Source of the DNA: Kiritimatiellia bacterium
GTDB lineage: Bacteria > Verrucomicrobiota > Kiritimatiellia > RFP12 > UBA1067
Length of the DNA: 42,832 nucleotides
Direction of reading: 5' to 3'
Assembly: GCA_028686345.1 (NCBI GenBank)
Contig: JAQUCE010000035.1
Span: 1-42,832 of the forward strand
Below are positions 32,185-41,273 of the stretch, piece by piece (within the stretch, counting starts at the first letter, position 1; the number at the start of each line of letters is the position of its first letter). A program made the position numbers and the translations under genes. Under the pieces are notes generated by a model. It was not told where the DNA came from. It did not search any database and saw only the letters and a program-made list of their open reading frames with translations.

Positions 32185-33459
32185 ATGCTCGGAGTAAGAG
32201 GTGTTTTGCACCATCAATTAAATATACCTGACGCGTGGCGCTTGTTAATAGAGTGCATCCGCTGCGCGATTCACGGCAGCCCGCCATCGGATGGGCTCAA
32301 AAACATTGATTGGGCTGGATTGCTGGGTCAAGCCAGAGCGCATAGCATCGAATGCTATCTCTTTCCTTGGCTCTGCTGTCATCTGCCGGATCAGTTCTCG
32401 GCCTCGGCAAGCGTGGCCGCTGACTCACCGCAGGCAGCCTGGCGCGCCATTGCCCTGGAACATCTGAAGCTGACACTCATCCGGCAGCAGCAGACAGCAC
32501 AAGTGCTTGAAGCTTTCGCGAACAAGGGGGTGGCGGTTGTTCCTCTAAAGGGCGCATGGCTCAGCGAGGAAGTTTATCCCGAACCATCGCAGCGCTCCAT
32601 GGTTGACCTGGATCTGCTGGTGCGGCCAGCGGATATTGAGCAAGCGCATCTGTCTCTGAGTGCCATTGGCTACCACTCTCAACATGCACAGCTGGGGAAT
32701 AAACACATCTATGACTGCGCCTATTATCACCCTGACTTTCGGACATTCATTGAGCTGCACTGGAATGTCGAGTCCGAGATGATCCCGGGAGCCGCCATCC
32801 CTGATATCGAGCGCGTATGGGAGCGCACATATCCAGCTGAAATTCTGGGGCAAAGTATTCAGGCGTTCACGCTGGAAGATCAGCTCTCGCACCTGACTCA
32901 GCACATTTTTCATCACCGTTTGGCAGTGTCACTCAAAAGCTATATCGATATCGCGCTGCTTCTTCAGCAACGCGGGTGTGAAATCTCCGTAGCGGAGCTG
33001 AAAAAAGTCGCGCTTTTCTGGAAAACAGAGCTGGCCCTGCCGGTAATCCTCGAGATGGTGGCGCAGCTGTTTTCAATCGTGCTGCCGGCTCAGATCCGGG
33101 AGGGCTTTGTTGCTACTGACCAAGAGCTGGTCAACGCGGCCTGTCAGAGCCTGTTTGAGCTCTCTGCAAGCAAAAACAGAGCTCAGGAACACAACCTGCT
33201 GCACTACCGTCAGGCCTCCGCAGCCGGCAAACTCAAGTTGATCCTGGGGCGGGTCTGTATGCCGCAATCCTTTATGGTTCTGCACTATCCCTTTGCGCGC
33301 CATCACCTGCTGCTGCCGTCCGCCTGGCTGTTGCGTGCAATCAAACTTACCTGTCAGACTGGGCGGCGGCTTATCTGTTTGAAACAGAGTGGTTCAATGC
33401 TCGACAATGCCGCCGTGCGCGAAATGATCGTAAAAAAACTCACTCCGAAGGACGGATAG
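32185..33459 (+). CDS. Nucleotidyltransferase-family protein (NTP_transf_5 type)
   Basis: The 424-residue product has the core motif VVPLKGAWLSEEVYPEPSQR followed by SMVDLDLLVRPAD. This is the KG...R...DxDLLV signature of PF14907-like 'uncharacterised nucleotidyltransferases'. A downstream segment FIELHWNVESEMIPG (a third conserved acidic/His position) and a helical C-terminal half (HLTQHIFHHRLAVSLKSYID) also match. Many relatives sit in polysaccharide or peptide-modification clusters, but the reaction is unknown. It follows the ThiE-like gene by 14 bases and ends the operon. Confidence 0.78.
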   Translation: MLGVRGVLHHQLNIPDAWRLLIECIRCAIHGSPPSDGLKNIDWAGLLGQARAHSIECYLFPWLCCHLPDQFSASASVAADSPQAAWRAIALEHLKLTLIRQQQTAQVLEAFANKGVAVVPLKGAWLSEEVYPEPSQRSMVDLDLLVRPADIEQAHLSLSAIGYHSQHAQLGNKHIYDCAYYHPDFRTFIELHWNVESEMIPGAAIPDIERVWERTYPAEILGQSIQAFTLEDQLSHLTQHIFHHRLAVSLKSYIDIALLLQQRGCEISVAELKKVALFWKTELALPVILEMVAQLFSIVLPAQIREGFVATDQELVNAACQSLFELSASKNRAQEHNLLHYRQASAAGKLKLILGRVCMPQSFMVLHYPFARHHLLLPSAWLLRAIKLTCQTGRRLICLKQSGSMLDNAAVREMIVKKLTPKDG

Positions 33460-33546
33460 TTGCTAGATCCGCGCGCGGAGTGGAGAAGTGCGCGAATGCG
33501 TAAGTGCGCGAATGAAGAGGCCGCGCCTTTGGCGCGGGAGCAACGC

Positions 33547-33591
33547 AGCTCCGATTTCCAATCGGACTGTCCGGTTGGAAACCGGGCCTAC
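33547..33591. repeat. Cruciform palindrome, copy 2
   Basis: Matches 16442-16489 with a shorter centre (cggactgtccgg). Both inner hairpins TCCGATT/AATCGGA and TCCGGTT/AACCGG are kept. Confidence 0.75.
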
Positions 33592-33600
33592 TGAGCTTGG

Positions 33601-33723
33601 CTGCGCCGTCGGTTGACGATGGCGGCGACGATGCTGACCGACGAGCCCACGCATGTTACCAATCGTCGGTCAACATCGTCGCACAGCATCGTCGGCCGAT
33701 GCCGCCCGTAGAGCGACTACTAC
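33601..33723. repeat. Long hairpin repeat with conserved loop, copy 2
   Basis: Arms 33625-33644 and 33663-33682 form a 20-bp stem with one mismatch around an 18-base loop. In the orientation of copy 1 the loop holds AACATGCGTG, identical to copy 1. The flanks gacgatgctgtgcgacgat and cgccgccatcgt also match. The end cccgtagagcgactactac (33705-33723) is the inverse of the GTAGTAGCCGCTCT motif at 21423 and 42705. Confidence 0.8.
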
Positions 33724-33815
33724 ATATGCGCTGCACTGCGGAGTGCAAGGATTGTCGTGAGTTGCTATTCTCTCAACTCCTGGCGCAAAAAACAAGAAAT
33801 TCAGATAACCATCTT

Positions 33816-34027
33816 CATAAGTTGTTGAATGAAAATGTTTTTTGAAAGCAAGATGCTTGCACTACTCCATTATAACTTTTACAGTAACTTCTCAATAACC
33901 CGCGTTGGAGCAGCCTTCCTCCTTCGCCAAGGCTACGGCGCGACAAGAAAGGCTGGACAACAAACCTTACGGGGCAGCCGTTTGTTGTTCACGCTTTAGC
34001 GTGCTTTCGGCCATAATTAGAATTGCT
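33816..34027 (+). repeat. Composite palindromic repeat, copy D
   Basis: Same order and orientation as copy A: the 60-bp module (33816-33873, partly degraded) is followed by the inverted-end element from AACTTCTCAATAA (33886-33898). Its interior is nearly identical to copy A over about 80 bases. The right end is decayed (cataattagaattgc instead of the inverted repeat). Confidence 0.7.
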
Positions 34028-34111
34028 GTTTGGGTGGCGTGCGGTGTTGCCTTGCGCACGGTGATGTGTTAAAGTTGCTTTTTGTTTTAAATTTCGTAGA
34101 AGGGTTGTTTC

Positions 34112-35532
34112 ATGAAAAAAGTAATACCGTGACGAGCTCCGCATGGAGCAATGTGGGCGGCACCCCGCAGGTTGCTTCAGGCGCGCTGCTCACTTCAGGC
34201 AGCTCCTCAGCAAAACGCACATTCAACGGACCAAGCACAGGAACCGGTAGTGACGCTGCGCCCACTGATGAAAGGCTGGGTGCCTTCCGCAACGCGGGAA
34301 TGGTCTACGTTCGCACTACATGCAAGTGGAACAGTGACAATTCCTGGTCAGGCCTCAGCTTGTATGACTTTGGAACGGAGCGGTGGTTCTATGGTGTCCC
34401 GGGTAATCAAATTGGGACAAAGTATTTTGGGCTTAATTGGAATGGAACACATCTCTCCTCTGTGCCGGTTGTGATTGGTCAGAGCTACACCTTGGTGGCA
34501 GAGCTTAACCATAACAGTGATGTGACGCGGCTCTGGGTTGACCCTGCCACTGGCAGCGATGCCCCTGCAGTGGAGTGGCTGATGGAGGCAGGTAGTTGGT
34601 GCACTGCAGTGCGCCTCGGCTCAGGCGGTCAGACACTCTGGGATGACCTCACTGTTGCCACCCACTGGTCAGATCTCGGTCTTGAGCGGCTGACCGGTCT
34701 GATCCTCTACGAGGGTTTCGAAGGCTACTCAGCCACCAATCTGCCAACACAGGCAACCCTGGGCACAGGCTTCCGGATGGGCAGTGCCTGGAGTGCTCCC
34801 GCAACTAATGATTCCACGGTGGTGACCAACAACCTGGTGTACCCTGATCTGGCTGTTTCGGATGTTGCTGCGCTGTGTACGACTAAAGGTGCTGGGGGCG
34901 TGGGAACATACGCATATCTTGATCTCGGTGTCTTTGACCGCGCCGCGCTGCTGGGTTCAGACACATATCGAGGTACAGGAAACGGAGCAGAAAACATGCT
35001 GGTGGGCGGAGTTGATGTGGAAGGTACCCTTTACTACAGTTTTCTGGCCCGCTCCAACACTGGTAATAGAAGCGGCGCCTACGCAGGTTTACACCTCTAC
35101 CGGGATGGAACAGAGGTCTGCTTGGTTGGCAACGCTTGGGATAATGAAGCCTTCAGCTGTCTTGCTGGCCAGCGTTTCGACTTAAACTCCGCCAACTCGG
35201 ATCGCGGGTCGGATAATTTTGAATATGTTGACACTGAGACCCACCTCTTTGTGGTTAAGATTGACTACCATGCAGATGCGTCTGACGACATCACAGTCTG
35301 GCTTGACCCGGAGGTCAAACTCTCTGAGCATGACCAGAACCAGGCCACGAAAACAGTTCGCAACAGTTTCGGGGATCTCTCCTTTAACACCTTCCGCCTG
35401 CGTGGCGGGAATAGCAACAGCTGGAGCTACGATGAGATACGCTTTGGCACTGACTGGCGCTCGGTTCTACCTTTGAGCGAAGATCCAGAGGTGATTCAAC
35501 ATCCAAAGCGCACCTTGTTCCTGATTAATTGA
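34112..35532 (+). pseudogene. Secreted jelly-roll (LamG-like) protein, 5'-damaged
   Basis: An ATG at 34112 with AAGGG upstream starts like a signal peptide (MKKVIP) but stops after six codons. In the next frame an open frame runs from this point to 35532. Its product has two homologous modules. The first is incomplete (AWSNVGGTPQVASG... LSLYDFGTERWFYG... RLWVDPATGSD... LWDDLTVATHWSDL). The second is complete and starts LILYEGFEGYSATNLPTQ, with LHLYRDGTEVCLVGNAWDN, IDYHADASDDITVWLDPEV and DEIRFGTDWRSVLPL. Each looks like a concanavalin-type beta-sandwich common in secreted verrucomicrobial proteins. A small deletion or frameshift near 34125-34131 probably removed the signal peptide and first strands. 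Initiation at GTG 34129 would give an unexported protein. No PEP-CTERM tail is seen. It overlaps the convergent deoA-like gene by 8 bases. Confidence 0.65.
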
Positions 35533-36826
35533 GGGCAATAATAAGTTCACGCTCCTGAGGCGGCGTGTCACTGATCATAACTGCCGCCTGCGCGCTCTCA
35601 ACCATGGAGCGCGCCAGCTCTGCGCTGCGGGCGTGAAGACGCATCAGCACACCGCCTTTTTCAACTCTCTGCCCCTGCTGCGCCAGGGAATCGACCCCTG
35701 CCGCGCGGTCAATCACATCTTCGGTTTTGCGGCGACCGCCGCCCAGTTGCAGCACCACCCGGCCAATCGTCTCGGCATTCACCTCTCTCACAAAACCCTC
35801 TGCCGCTGCTCTGATCTCCACCGTGGCTCCTGGCTGCGGAAAGCGGGTGTAGTCATCAATCACCCTAGCATCGCCTTTTTGCTCCTCAACCATGTGCCGG
35901 AAGCACGCCAGCGCCGCGCCATTTTCGAGCAGTCCGGCCAGCTTTTCACGGGCATTGTCCAGCTCAGGATAAACATTGCTCAAGACGGTCATTTGGGCTG
36001 TCAACTCAACCGCCAACAGCCGCGTATCGGGTGGGCCGCCACCCTTGAGTGTCTCAATCGCCTCGATCACCTCCACCGCATTGCCAGCGGTGCGCCCCAG
36101 GGGTTGATCCATGTTGGTGATGATCGCGCCGCACTTACGATCAAGTGCGCGCCCCACGGTGACCAGGCTCTTTGCCAATGCCTCTGCGTCCTGTTGGCTC
36201 TTCATAAAAGCGGCCCGTCCGCATTTGACATCAAAGACCAGGGTGGCAGCACCTGCCGCCAGCTTTTTTGACATGATGCTGGCGGTTATCAGCGGGATGC
36301 TGGGCACCGTGCCGGTCACATCGCGCAGTGCATAGAGCTTCTTATCAGCTGGCGCAAGGCTCTCTGTCTGGCCGATGATCGAACAACCGACAACCTCAAC
36401 CACCCGTTTGAACTCAGCGATGGAAAGGCAGGTGTCATAGCCTGGAATGGATTCAAGTTTATCCAGGGTGCCGCCGGTAATGCCCAGGCCGCGCCCGGAG
36501 ATCTTCGGCACTGCCAGCCCCGCAGCCGCGGCCAGCGGTGCGATCACCAGCGAAAGCTTGTCGCCAATACCTCCGGTAGAGTGTTTGTCGGCAACCGGAC
36601 GTGACCAACCATCAAATGAGATTTGATCACCCGAGCGCATCATGGCATCAGTCAATGCAGCGGTCTCCGCGGCAGTCATGCCTTGAAAGAAAATCGCCAT
36701 TGCCAGCGCTGCCATCTGGTAGTCGGGTATTGAGCCGTTGTTGTAGCCAGCGATAAATTCGCGGATCTCCTGATCGCTTAAAACCGCGCCATCGCGTTTT
36801 TTTTCAATTAACCATTGGGTTATCAT
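35525..36826 (-). CDS. Pyrimidine-nucleoside / thymidine phosphorylase
   Basis: The 433-residue enzyme cleaves thymidine or uridine with phosphate to the base and (deoxy)ribose 1-phosphate in nucleoside salvage. It shows MITQWLIEKKRDGAVLSDQE, the phosphate site VADKHSTGGIGDKLSLV, the family signature SGRGLGITGGTLDKLES and DVKCGRAAFMKS. The length fits both DeoA and Pdp. Without an alignment I cannot separate thymidine-specific from broad pyrimidine enzymes. AAGGAG lies 5 bases before ATG. It is the last gene of a minus-strand operon, 19 bases after the esterase gene. Confidence 0.95.
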   Translation of the reverse strand: MITQWLIEKKRDGAVLSDQEIREFIAGYNNGSIPDYQMAALAMAIFFQGMTAAETAALTDAMMRSGDQISFDGWSRPVADKHSTGGIGDKLSLVIAPLAAAAGLAVPKISGRGLGITGGTLDKLESIPGYDTCLSIAEFKRVVEVVGCSIIGQTESLAPADKKLYALRDVTGTVPSIPLITASIMSKKLAAGAATLVFDVKCGRAAFMKSQQDAEALAKSLVTVGRALDRKCGAIITNMDQPLGRTAGNAVEVIEAIETLKGGGPPDTRLLAVELTAQMTVLSNVYPELDNAREKLAGLLENGAALACFRHMVEEQKGDARVIDDYTRFPQPGATVEIRAAAEGFVREVNAETIGRVVLQLGGGRRKTEDVIDRAAGVDSLAQQGQRVEKGGVLMRLHARSAELARSMVESAQAAVMISDTPPQERELIIALN

Positions 36827-36845
36827 AGTTGCTCCTTCAGCCGCT

Positions 36846-38039
36846 TCACCGCCAGTGTTTGTCCGCGAAATCCATGTAGCACTTCCAGTCGTATTCGGTC
36901 AGGTTATGTTTGCCGCTGCGCAGATGGTAGCCGATGTAGCCGCTGTGGATCGGTGTGTCCGGCGCAGGAAACGCGGTTGTTCCCAGCCCTTTTAAGCCAT
37001 AGAGCCCCCAGGCCGGGGCTGCCAGCACGCAGGATTGAAATTCGCCTGGCTGACCTGCCCAGTCATCCCCGGTGGCGGAGGCCACATAGGCCAGCCGCGG
37101 TGCCAACAGGGCGATCAGCATATGCTGATCAACTGGCAGTGCATTTTCGTTTGCGCTGTACTCTTTGAAGCGCTCACAAAACCAGTGCGGGAAGTTCTTG
37201 TTGATTCTGGCAATCGGCTCTGATTTGGGAAGCTCCATGCGGTTGAGCTTGGCACCGCCACACCCGGAGTTGTTGGAGATCGTGAGCGCGAAGCGATTGT
37301 CTTGCGCGCCGCACCAGAGCGCGGTTTTACCGCCGCGGGAGTGTCCCAGCACACCTACACGACCGGCGTTGATCAGCGGTTCGCTCTCAATCCAGTCCAT
37401 CACGCGGCTGGCACCCCAGGCCCAGGCAGCCAAAGTGCCCCAGGAATCTGATGTGCGGAGTTTAGGGTCAGGCTGAAAGATCTGATGGACCCCGTTGGTC
37501 CAACCGTCGTGATGATCCGGATCCAGCTCGGCATTTCTGAACGCCAGTGCGGCATAGCCCCGTTCCACAATCTGCTCGACAGGCCAGAAAGAGGATTTTT
37601 CAACCCGGTCGGGATCAATGTTTTCATAACCTCGATTACAAATTAAGAGAAAGGCCGGAACCGGCTTGCTGGATTTCGGAATAAAAGCTGTAAAAACAAA
37701 GCTATGCTGTCCGCCGGGCCCGGAGAAGCTGGCCTTGATCTGCTTGCGTATTGCTTTGCCATCCAGCATCTCCGCATCCGGCACCACCCTTTCAAACTTT
37801 AAATCAGCTGGCCGGTCAACCGGATTACGGCCAAAGACGTGCGCTCTGAAAAGCTCCAGCACCTCTCCCCGCCGCTGCGCCTCCCACTGCCCGCTGGTTG
37901 TGACCTTTGTTCCGTCCGCACATGTGAGCAGCTCAGGTATCTCTGCCCCGACCAAGGCTTGGCTGGCAAGGAGTGCCGGCAGCAGGCAGGCCGCGAGCCA
38001 TCGACAATTGTTGATCTGCGTTAAAAAGATACTCTTCAT
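36846..38039 (-). CDS. Exported alpha/beta hydrolase, glucuronoyl esterase (CE15)-like
   Basis: The 397-residue product has a signal peptide (LAACLLPALLASQALVGAEI) and an alpha/beta-hydrolase fold. The nucleophile elbow is GVLGHSRGGKTALWCGAQD. It is followed by ISNNSGCGGAKLNRM, then FPHWFCERFKEYSANENALP and DQHMLIALLAPRLAYVAS, containing the likely catalytic His. This order (GxSRxGK, SGCGGA, HWFxxxF, LPxDQHxL) is typical of bacterial CE15 enzymes, which cleave ester links between glucuronoxylan and lignin. Bacterial relatives can have other uronate esters as substrate. Its start overlaps the stop of the zinc-finger gene (ATGA), so the two are made together. Confidence 0.85.
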   Translation of the reverse strand: MKSIFLTQINNCRWLAACLLPALLASQALVGAEIPELLTCADGTKVTTSGQWEAQRRGEVLELFRAHVFGRNPVDRPADLKFERVVPDAEMLDGKAIRKQIKASFSGPGGQHSFVFTAFIPKSSKPVPAFLLICNRGYENIDPDRVEKSSFWPVEQIVERGYAALAFRNAELDPDHHDGWTNGVHQIFQPDPKLRTSDSWGTLAAWAWGASRVMDWIESEPLINAGRVGVLGHSRGGKTALWCGAQDNRFALTISNNSGCGGAKLNRMELPKSEPIARINKNFPHWFCERFKEYSANENALPVDQHMLIALLAPRLAYVASATGDDWAGQPGEFQSCVLAAPAWGLYGLKGLGTTAFPAPDTPIHSGYIGYHLRSGKHNLTEYDWKCYMDFADKHWR

Positions 38040-39202
38040 TCGCTCTCCTTCTCCCTCTCTCTTTGATGAGAAAAGATGTTGTAGTTGTAGTGATTGATAT
38101 GGATGCAGCTTGCAGCAAAAAGCAAAAGGATGATGCCACCAACAACATAGAGATTGCGGCGCTTGATGTTCTGTCTTTGCAGCTCAGCGCGCATATGGTT
38201 CACAATGCTTTGCAACTCCAGGCGATACTCAGAGTCAGGGTGCTCCTCCAGATATTCATTCATGGTTGTGATTGAGGCAGCGACGTTAGGGGAGCCTTTC
38301 AAGCCGCGCAGCAGAGCAATTTCGCGTTGCTCGCGCTCCCGCAGCTCCCGCATGTCTTTGGTTTGCCCCTGTATCACATCCAGCTCAGCTGCCAGCAGCT
38401 TTTCGATCTCGCCTTTTTCCTCGCGATAGCTGTAGTTGGCCAATAGCTCCTTCAGGGCTGTAACTCTCTCAGTGCCGCTTGCCTTGGCCTTTGCAGCCTG
38501 GAAGCTTTGTGAAAACACCTCCTCGTTGTTGATCCACTTGGTGATCCCTTTCATAATCAGGGTGAAGTCATCATGAACTTTAGTGGGTGTGACAAATTTC
38601 TCCGGCATGCCCTTGCAGGTCGGGCAGGTGCTCACAAGCTGGCCTGTGCCTCGGCACCTTTGGCACACCAGCTGCCCGGTGCCGCCACAAACCGAACACT
38701 TTATCCCCGTATCACGCGACCCTTTAAGATTTTTGCGTTGTAACCGTTCGCCTGTTCCGTTGCAGGCCTTGCATTTGTCGTTTCCCTCACAGGCCGGGCA
38801 GATGCTCGCGATACTCCCGCGGCCTTGACACTCTTTGCAGCTTACATAGCATGTTTTCAGGTCGATCCGCAGTAAATGCGTGTCATCAGGGTAGGCGCGG
38901 GCGTGCGAGTTTCGCGCACTTGTATAGAGGTTGGTGTTGCCGGTGAAGAGCGAGGAGAGTGCATAGCCTGCCATGGCCCGGCTGCGCAGGCGGTCAACGT
39001 TGTTTGTGTTTTTTGCATATGCCAGCAGCGCTGCGAGGGCTGCTTCATCACGCGGTTGCTCAGCCAGCTGCTCGCACGTTTTCCTGAGGGCTGGCAAATC
39101 CGAAGCTGCCGCTGGTGCTGCTTCCGGTTGCGCGCTTAGAGGCAGCATTGGTAAGACAAAGGCCAGCGCAGTAAGCAGACGACTTTTTAAACATTTATTC
39201 AT
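38036..39202 (-). CDS. Exported/membrane protein with DnaJ-type zinc-finger repeats
   Basis: The 388-residue product has an N-terminal signal (SRLLTALAFVLPMLPLSAQP). A helical region follows, then at about residues 120-210 a run of CxxCxGxG-like motifs: CKECQGRG, CPACEGNDKCKACNGTGE, CSVCGGTGQL, CQRCRGTGQLV and CPTCKG. After that come a Glu/Arg-rich coiled coil and one TM helix near the C-terminus (YVVGGIILLLFAASC), ending in a charged cytoplasmic tail. No J domain is present, so it is not a DnaJ co-chaperone. The zinc-ribbon repeats would lie in the periplasm. It may bind unfolded or partner proteins there. ATG 39202 is preferred over the 39217 start. The HAD gene ends 50 bases upstream and the esterase gene overlaps its stop. 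Confidence 0.8.
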   Translation of the reverse strand: MNKCLKSRLLTALAFVLPMLPLSAQPEAAPAAASDLPALRKTCEQLAEQPRDEAALAALLAYAKNTNNVDRLRSRAMAGYALSSLFTGNTNLYTSARNSHARAYPDDTHLLRIDLKTCYVSCKECQGRGSIASICPACEGNDKCKACNGTGERLQRKNLKGSRDTGIKCSVCGGTGQLVCQRCRGTGQLVSTCPTCKGMPEKFVTPTKVHDDFTLIMKGITKWINNEEVFSQSFQAAKAKASGTERVTALKELLANYSYREEKGEIEKLLAAELDVIQGQTKDMRELREREQREIALLRGLKGSPNVAASITTMNEYLEEHPDSEYRLELQSIVNHMRAELQRQNIKRRNLYVVGGIILLLFAASCIHINHYNYNIFSHQREREKESE

Positions 39203-39251
39203 AATGCGAAAATACATCTTTTTGAGCGAAAATGCAATCCTAAAGCGTGGA

Positions 39252-39890
39252 CTACATACGGTTTCCAGCGCATGAAGTCCGCGTTTCAGTGTGCCGAATT
39301 ATTTCCGAGATCTCAGACCAGGAATCGCAGCGCCGCATTCCGGGCTGCAGTTGATACTCGGCATTCCACGGTCGATTGAAGATCACGATCCGACAACCCG
39401 CCAGTTCGGTCAGGAGATCCAGCGCGGTCGGGGCATCATCGATTGCAACGTCAAACCGCAGCTTATAAAACTGCTCCAATGTCAAGATCTGCGGAGCCCA
39501 CGCAGGCAGGTCATTGGGGGCACGCCCATATTTGTCGACGTAAATAATCTCTACTCCCTCTAAACCGTGGTTATCCAGCCAGGCCACAGAGCCGACATGA
39601 CAGTCAGAGGGGCGGCCAGTCACAATAATCACCTCATGACCGGCGCTCTGCAGCTCCGTGACTGCCTCGATTGCGCCCGGCGCTGGTTCAAGTTGCGCCA
39701 AAAAACCCGGCTGGTGCGCCAGCCCCATCAGCTGATCAATCTCATCCGACGAAAGCATGAACGCGTGCTGGAGATCAAAAACCTTGATCTGCTCATAGGG
39801 CACATTGCGCTGGAAAAGTTTCTTGGCGGCATGTGAAAGCGCACGGGCGGTTTCACATAAAACATCATCAAAATCAATATATATTCGCAT
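39252..39890 (-). CDS. HAD-superfamily hydrolase, 5'-nucleotidase-like
   Basis: The 212-residue phosphatase has motif I MRIYIDFDDVLCETA (Asp6 nucleophile and Asp8), motif II in VIIVTGRPSDCH, and motif IV FDVAIDDAPTALDLL. The cap insertion lies between residues about 18 and 75. The layout resembles the 5'(3')-deoxyribonucleotidase (NT5C) and YqfW-like group, which fits with the nucleoside phosphorylase at the other end of the operon. Substrate is not proven. It is the first gene of the minus-strand operon. Confidence 0.82.
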   Translation of the reverse strand: MRIYIDFDDVLCETARALSHAAKKLFQRNVPYEQIKVFDLQHAFMLSSDEIDQLMGLAHQPGFLAQLEPAPGAIEAVTELQSAGHEVIIVTGRPSDCHVGSVAWLDNHGLEGVEIIYVDKYGRAPNDLPAWAPQILTLEQFYKLRFDVAIDDAPTALDLLTELAGCRIVIFNRPWNAEYQLQPGMRRCDSWSEISEIIRHTETRTSCAGNRM

Positions 39891-40171
39891 CCCTGAAAAT
39901 TAGCAAAAAGCCGGCGGCAACTCAAGACTAAAGCAAAGGTAACTTCTCAATAACCGGCCAGAAAACAAAGAGCAGCCTAAAGGCTGAACAACAAACGGTT
40001 GCCCCGTAAGGTTTGTTGTCCGGCCTTTCTTGTCGCGCCGTAGCCTTGGCAAAGGAGGAAGGCTGCTCCGGGGCGGGCTGTTTAGGTTATCCGAAGTTCT
40101 TGCTTTTCACGACAGAATTTGAGACACTATGTTCCAAGTTCAGAGTTCAAGCAACTACATAAGGAAAACAC
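39891..40171. other. Divergent intergenic region with repeat copy E
   Basis: No gene is seen in this 281-base gap between the divergent HAD and lactonase genes. It contains repeat copy E (39941-40099), a short module shared with bases 485-522 (40095-40131), and AAGGAAAA (40161-40168) ahead of the lactonase start. Confidence 0.6.
39941..40099 (-). repeat. Inverted-end repeat element, copy E
   Basis: The left end AACTTCTCAATAACCGGCCA and right end GGTTATCCGAAGTTC are inverted repeats. The interior has aacaacaaacgg...gtttgttgt and the tcgcgccgtagccttggc segment, as in copies A and D but inverted. The 60-bp double-hairpin module is absent here. Confidence 0.7.
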
Positions 40172-41242
40172 GTGAAATATTTAACCTATGTCGGAACCTA
40201 TACCAATGAGCGCAAAGAGGGCATTCATATCTTTGAGAGTGACACTGAAAGCGGTCTGCTCACACCCGTGGGGCTGATCGGCGGATTTGACAACCCAACC
40301 TACCTCAACCTTTCCCGTGATAACACCCGGCTCTATACAACCATGGGCCTTGCGCAATTGGGCCCCAAGGGCAAGACCGGCGCGCTGGCAGCTTACGCAG
40401 TGCAAGGGCAAACCCTCAAACTCCTGAACTATAAACCAGTTCACGCAACACCGCCCTGCTATGTACAGCTGGATAAAACCGAAAAATCGCTGATCTTCGC
40501 TGAATACACCAATGCAATCGCCGGGGTTTTTGAGCTGGCTGAGGATGGCTCCATCGCCGATATACCCCCGCAGACGGTGATCCACCAGGGCAGCGGCCCC
40601 CACCCGCAGCGACAGCAAAAAGCTCACGCCCACTGTGCGGAGATGACCCCTGACAATCAGTACCTCTGCATTGTCGATCTGGGGCTGGACTGCGTTAAGC
40701 TCTATGATTTTGCGAACCGCGGCCGCGGTCTGTCCGAGGTCGGCACCATGAGGCTTAAAACCGAAGCGGGCGCCGGGCCGCGCCACATCATCTTCCATCC
40801 GAATGGAGCGCTGGCCTTTGTGATCAATGAGTTGGGCAACACCATCAGCTCCTATCGCTATACTGGTGACGGATTCAGCCATATCCAGACACTCGGTACC
40901 CTGCCCGCTGATTTTAAGGCACCGAGCACCACGGCGGCGGTCAAGATCAATGCCGCTGGCGACCGTGTTTTCGGCTCTAATCGCGGCCACGACAGCATCG
41001 CGACCTTTGGTCTGGATGCCGCAACTGGCCGGATGGAGCGGATGGCAATCTCAAAATTAAATGCGCCGCAGCCGCGTGATTTCGCCCTGATGCCAGGGGA
41101 AAAGTTCGCAGTGGTCGGCTCCCAGGACAACAACCTCTTACAGGTCTATGCCTTTGACAGCGCTAACGGAACCTTTGTGCCTGTACATCAATCAATCAGC
41201 GTGCATAAACCGGTTTGCGTGAAATTTGGCGCGCAGGTATAG
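40172..41242 (+). CDS. Lactonase-family beta-propeller protein (6-phosphogluconolactonase type)
   Basis: The 356-residue seven-bladed propeller is of the YbhE/Pgl (PF10282) family. It has YLTYVGTYTNERKEGIHIFE, FDNPTYLNLSRDNTRLYT, HAHCAEMTPDNQYLCIVDLG, GAGPRHIIFHPNGALAFVIN and GSNRGHDSIATFGLD, with the conserved HxH/GPRH and RGHDSI strings. Some members hydrolyse 6-phosphogluconolactone in the pentose phosphate pathway. Others are uncharacterised. No signal peptide is seen, so it is cytosolic. The start is GTG with AAGGAA upstream. No zwf or gnd gene is nearby. Confidence 0.9.
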   Translation: MKYLTYVGTYTNERKEGIHIFESDTESGLLTPVGLIGGFDNPTYLNLSRDNTRLYTTMGLAQLGPKGKTGALAAYAVQGQTLKLLNYKPVHATPPCYVQLDKTEKSLIFAEYTNAIAGVFELAEDGSIADIPPQTVIHQGSGPHPQRQQKAHAHCAEMTPDNQYLCIVDLGLDCVKLYDFANRGRGLSEVGTMRLKTEAGAGPRHIIFHPNGALAFVINELGNTISSYRYTGDGFSHIQTLGTLPADFKAPSTTAAVKINAAGDRVFGSNRGHDSIATFGLDAATGRMERMAISKLNAPQPRDFALMPGEKFAVVGSQDNNLLQVYAFDSANGTFVPVHQSISVHKPVCVKFGAQV

Positions 41243-41273
41243 CCGCGTGCACTGCTCCATATCTGGAGATAAT

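Larger units (their letters stand above)
33460..34111. other. Repeat-filled intergenic region
   Basis: In about 650 bases I see no gene. In order there are a GTGCGCGAATG(CGTAA)-type short tandem (33488-33514), a GCGCC-ttt-GGCGC hairpin near 33525, cruciform copy 2 (33547-33591), long-hairpin copy 2 (33601-33723), and composite repeat copy D (33816-34027). Then comes AAGGG (34100-34104), a ribosome site ahead of an ATG at 34112. Confidence 0.7.
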
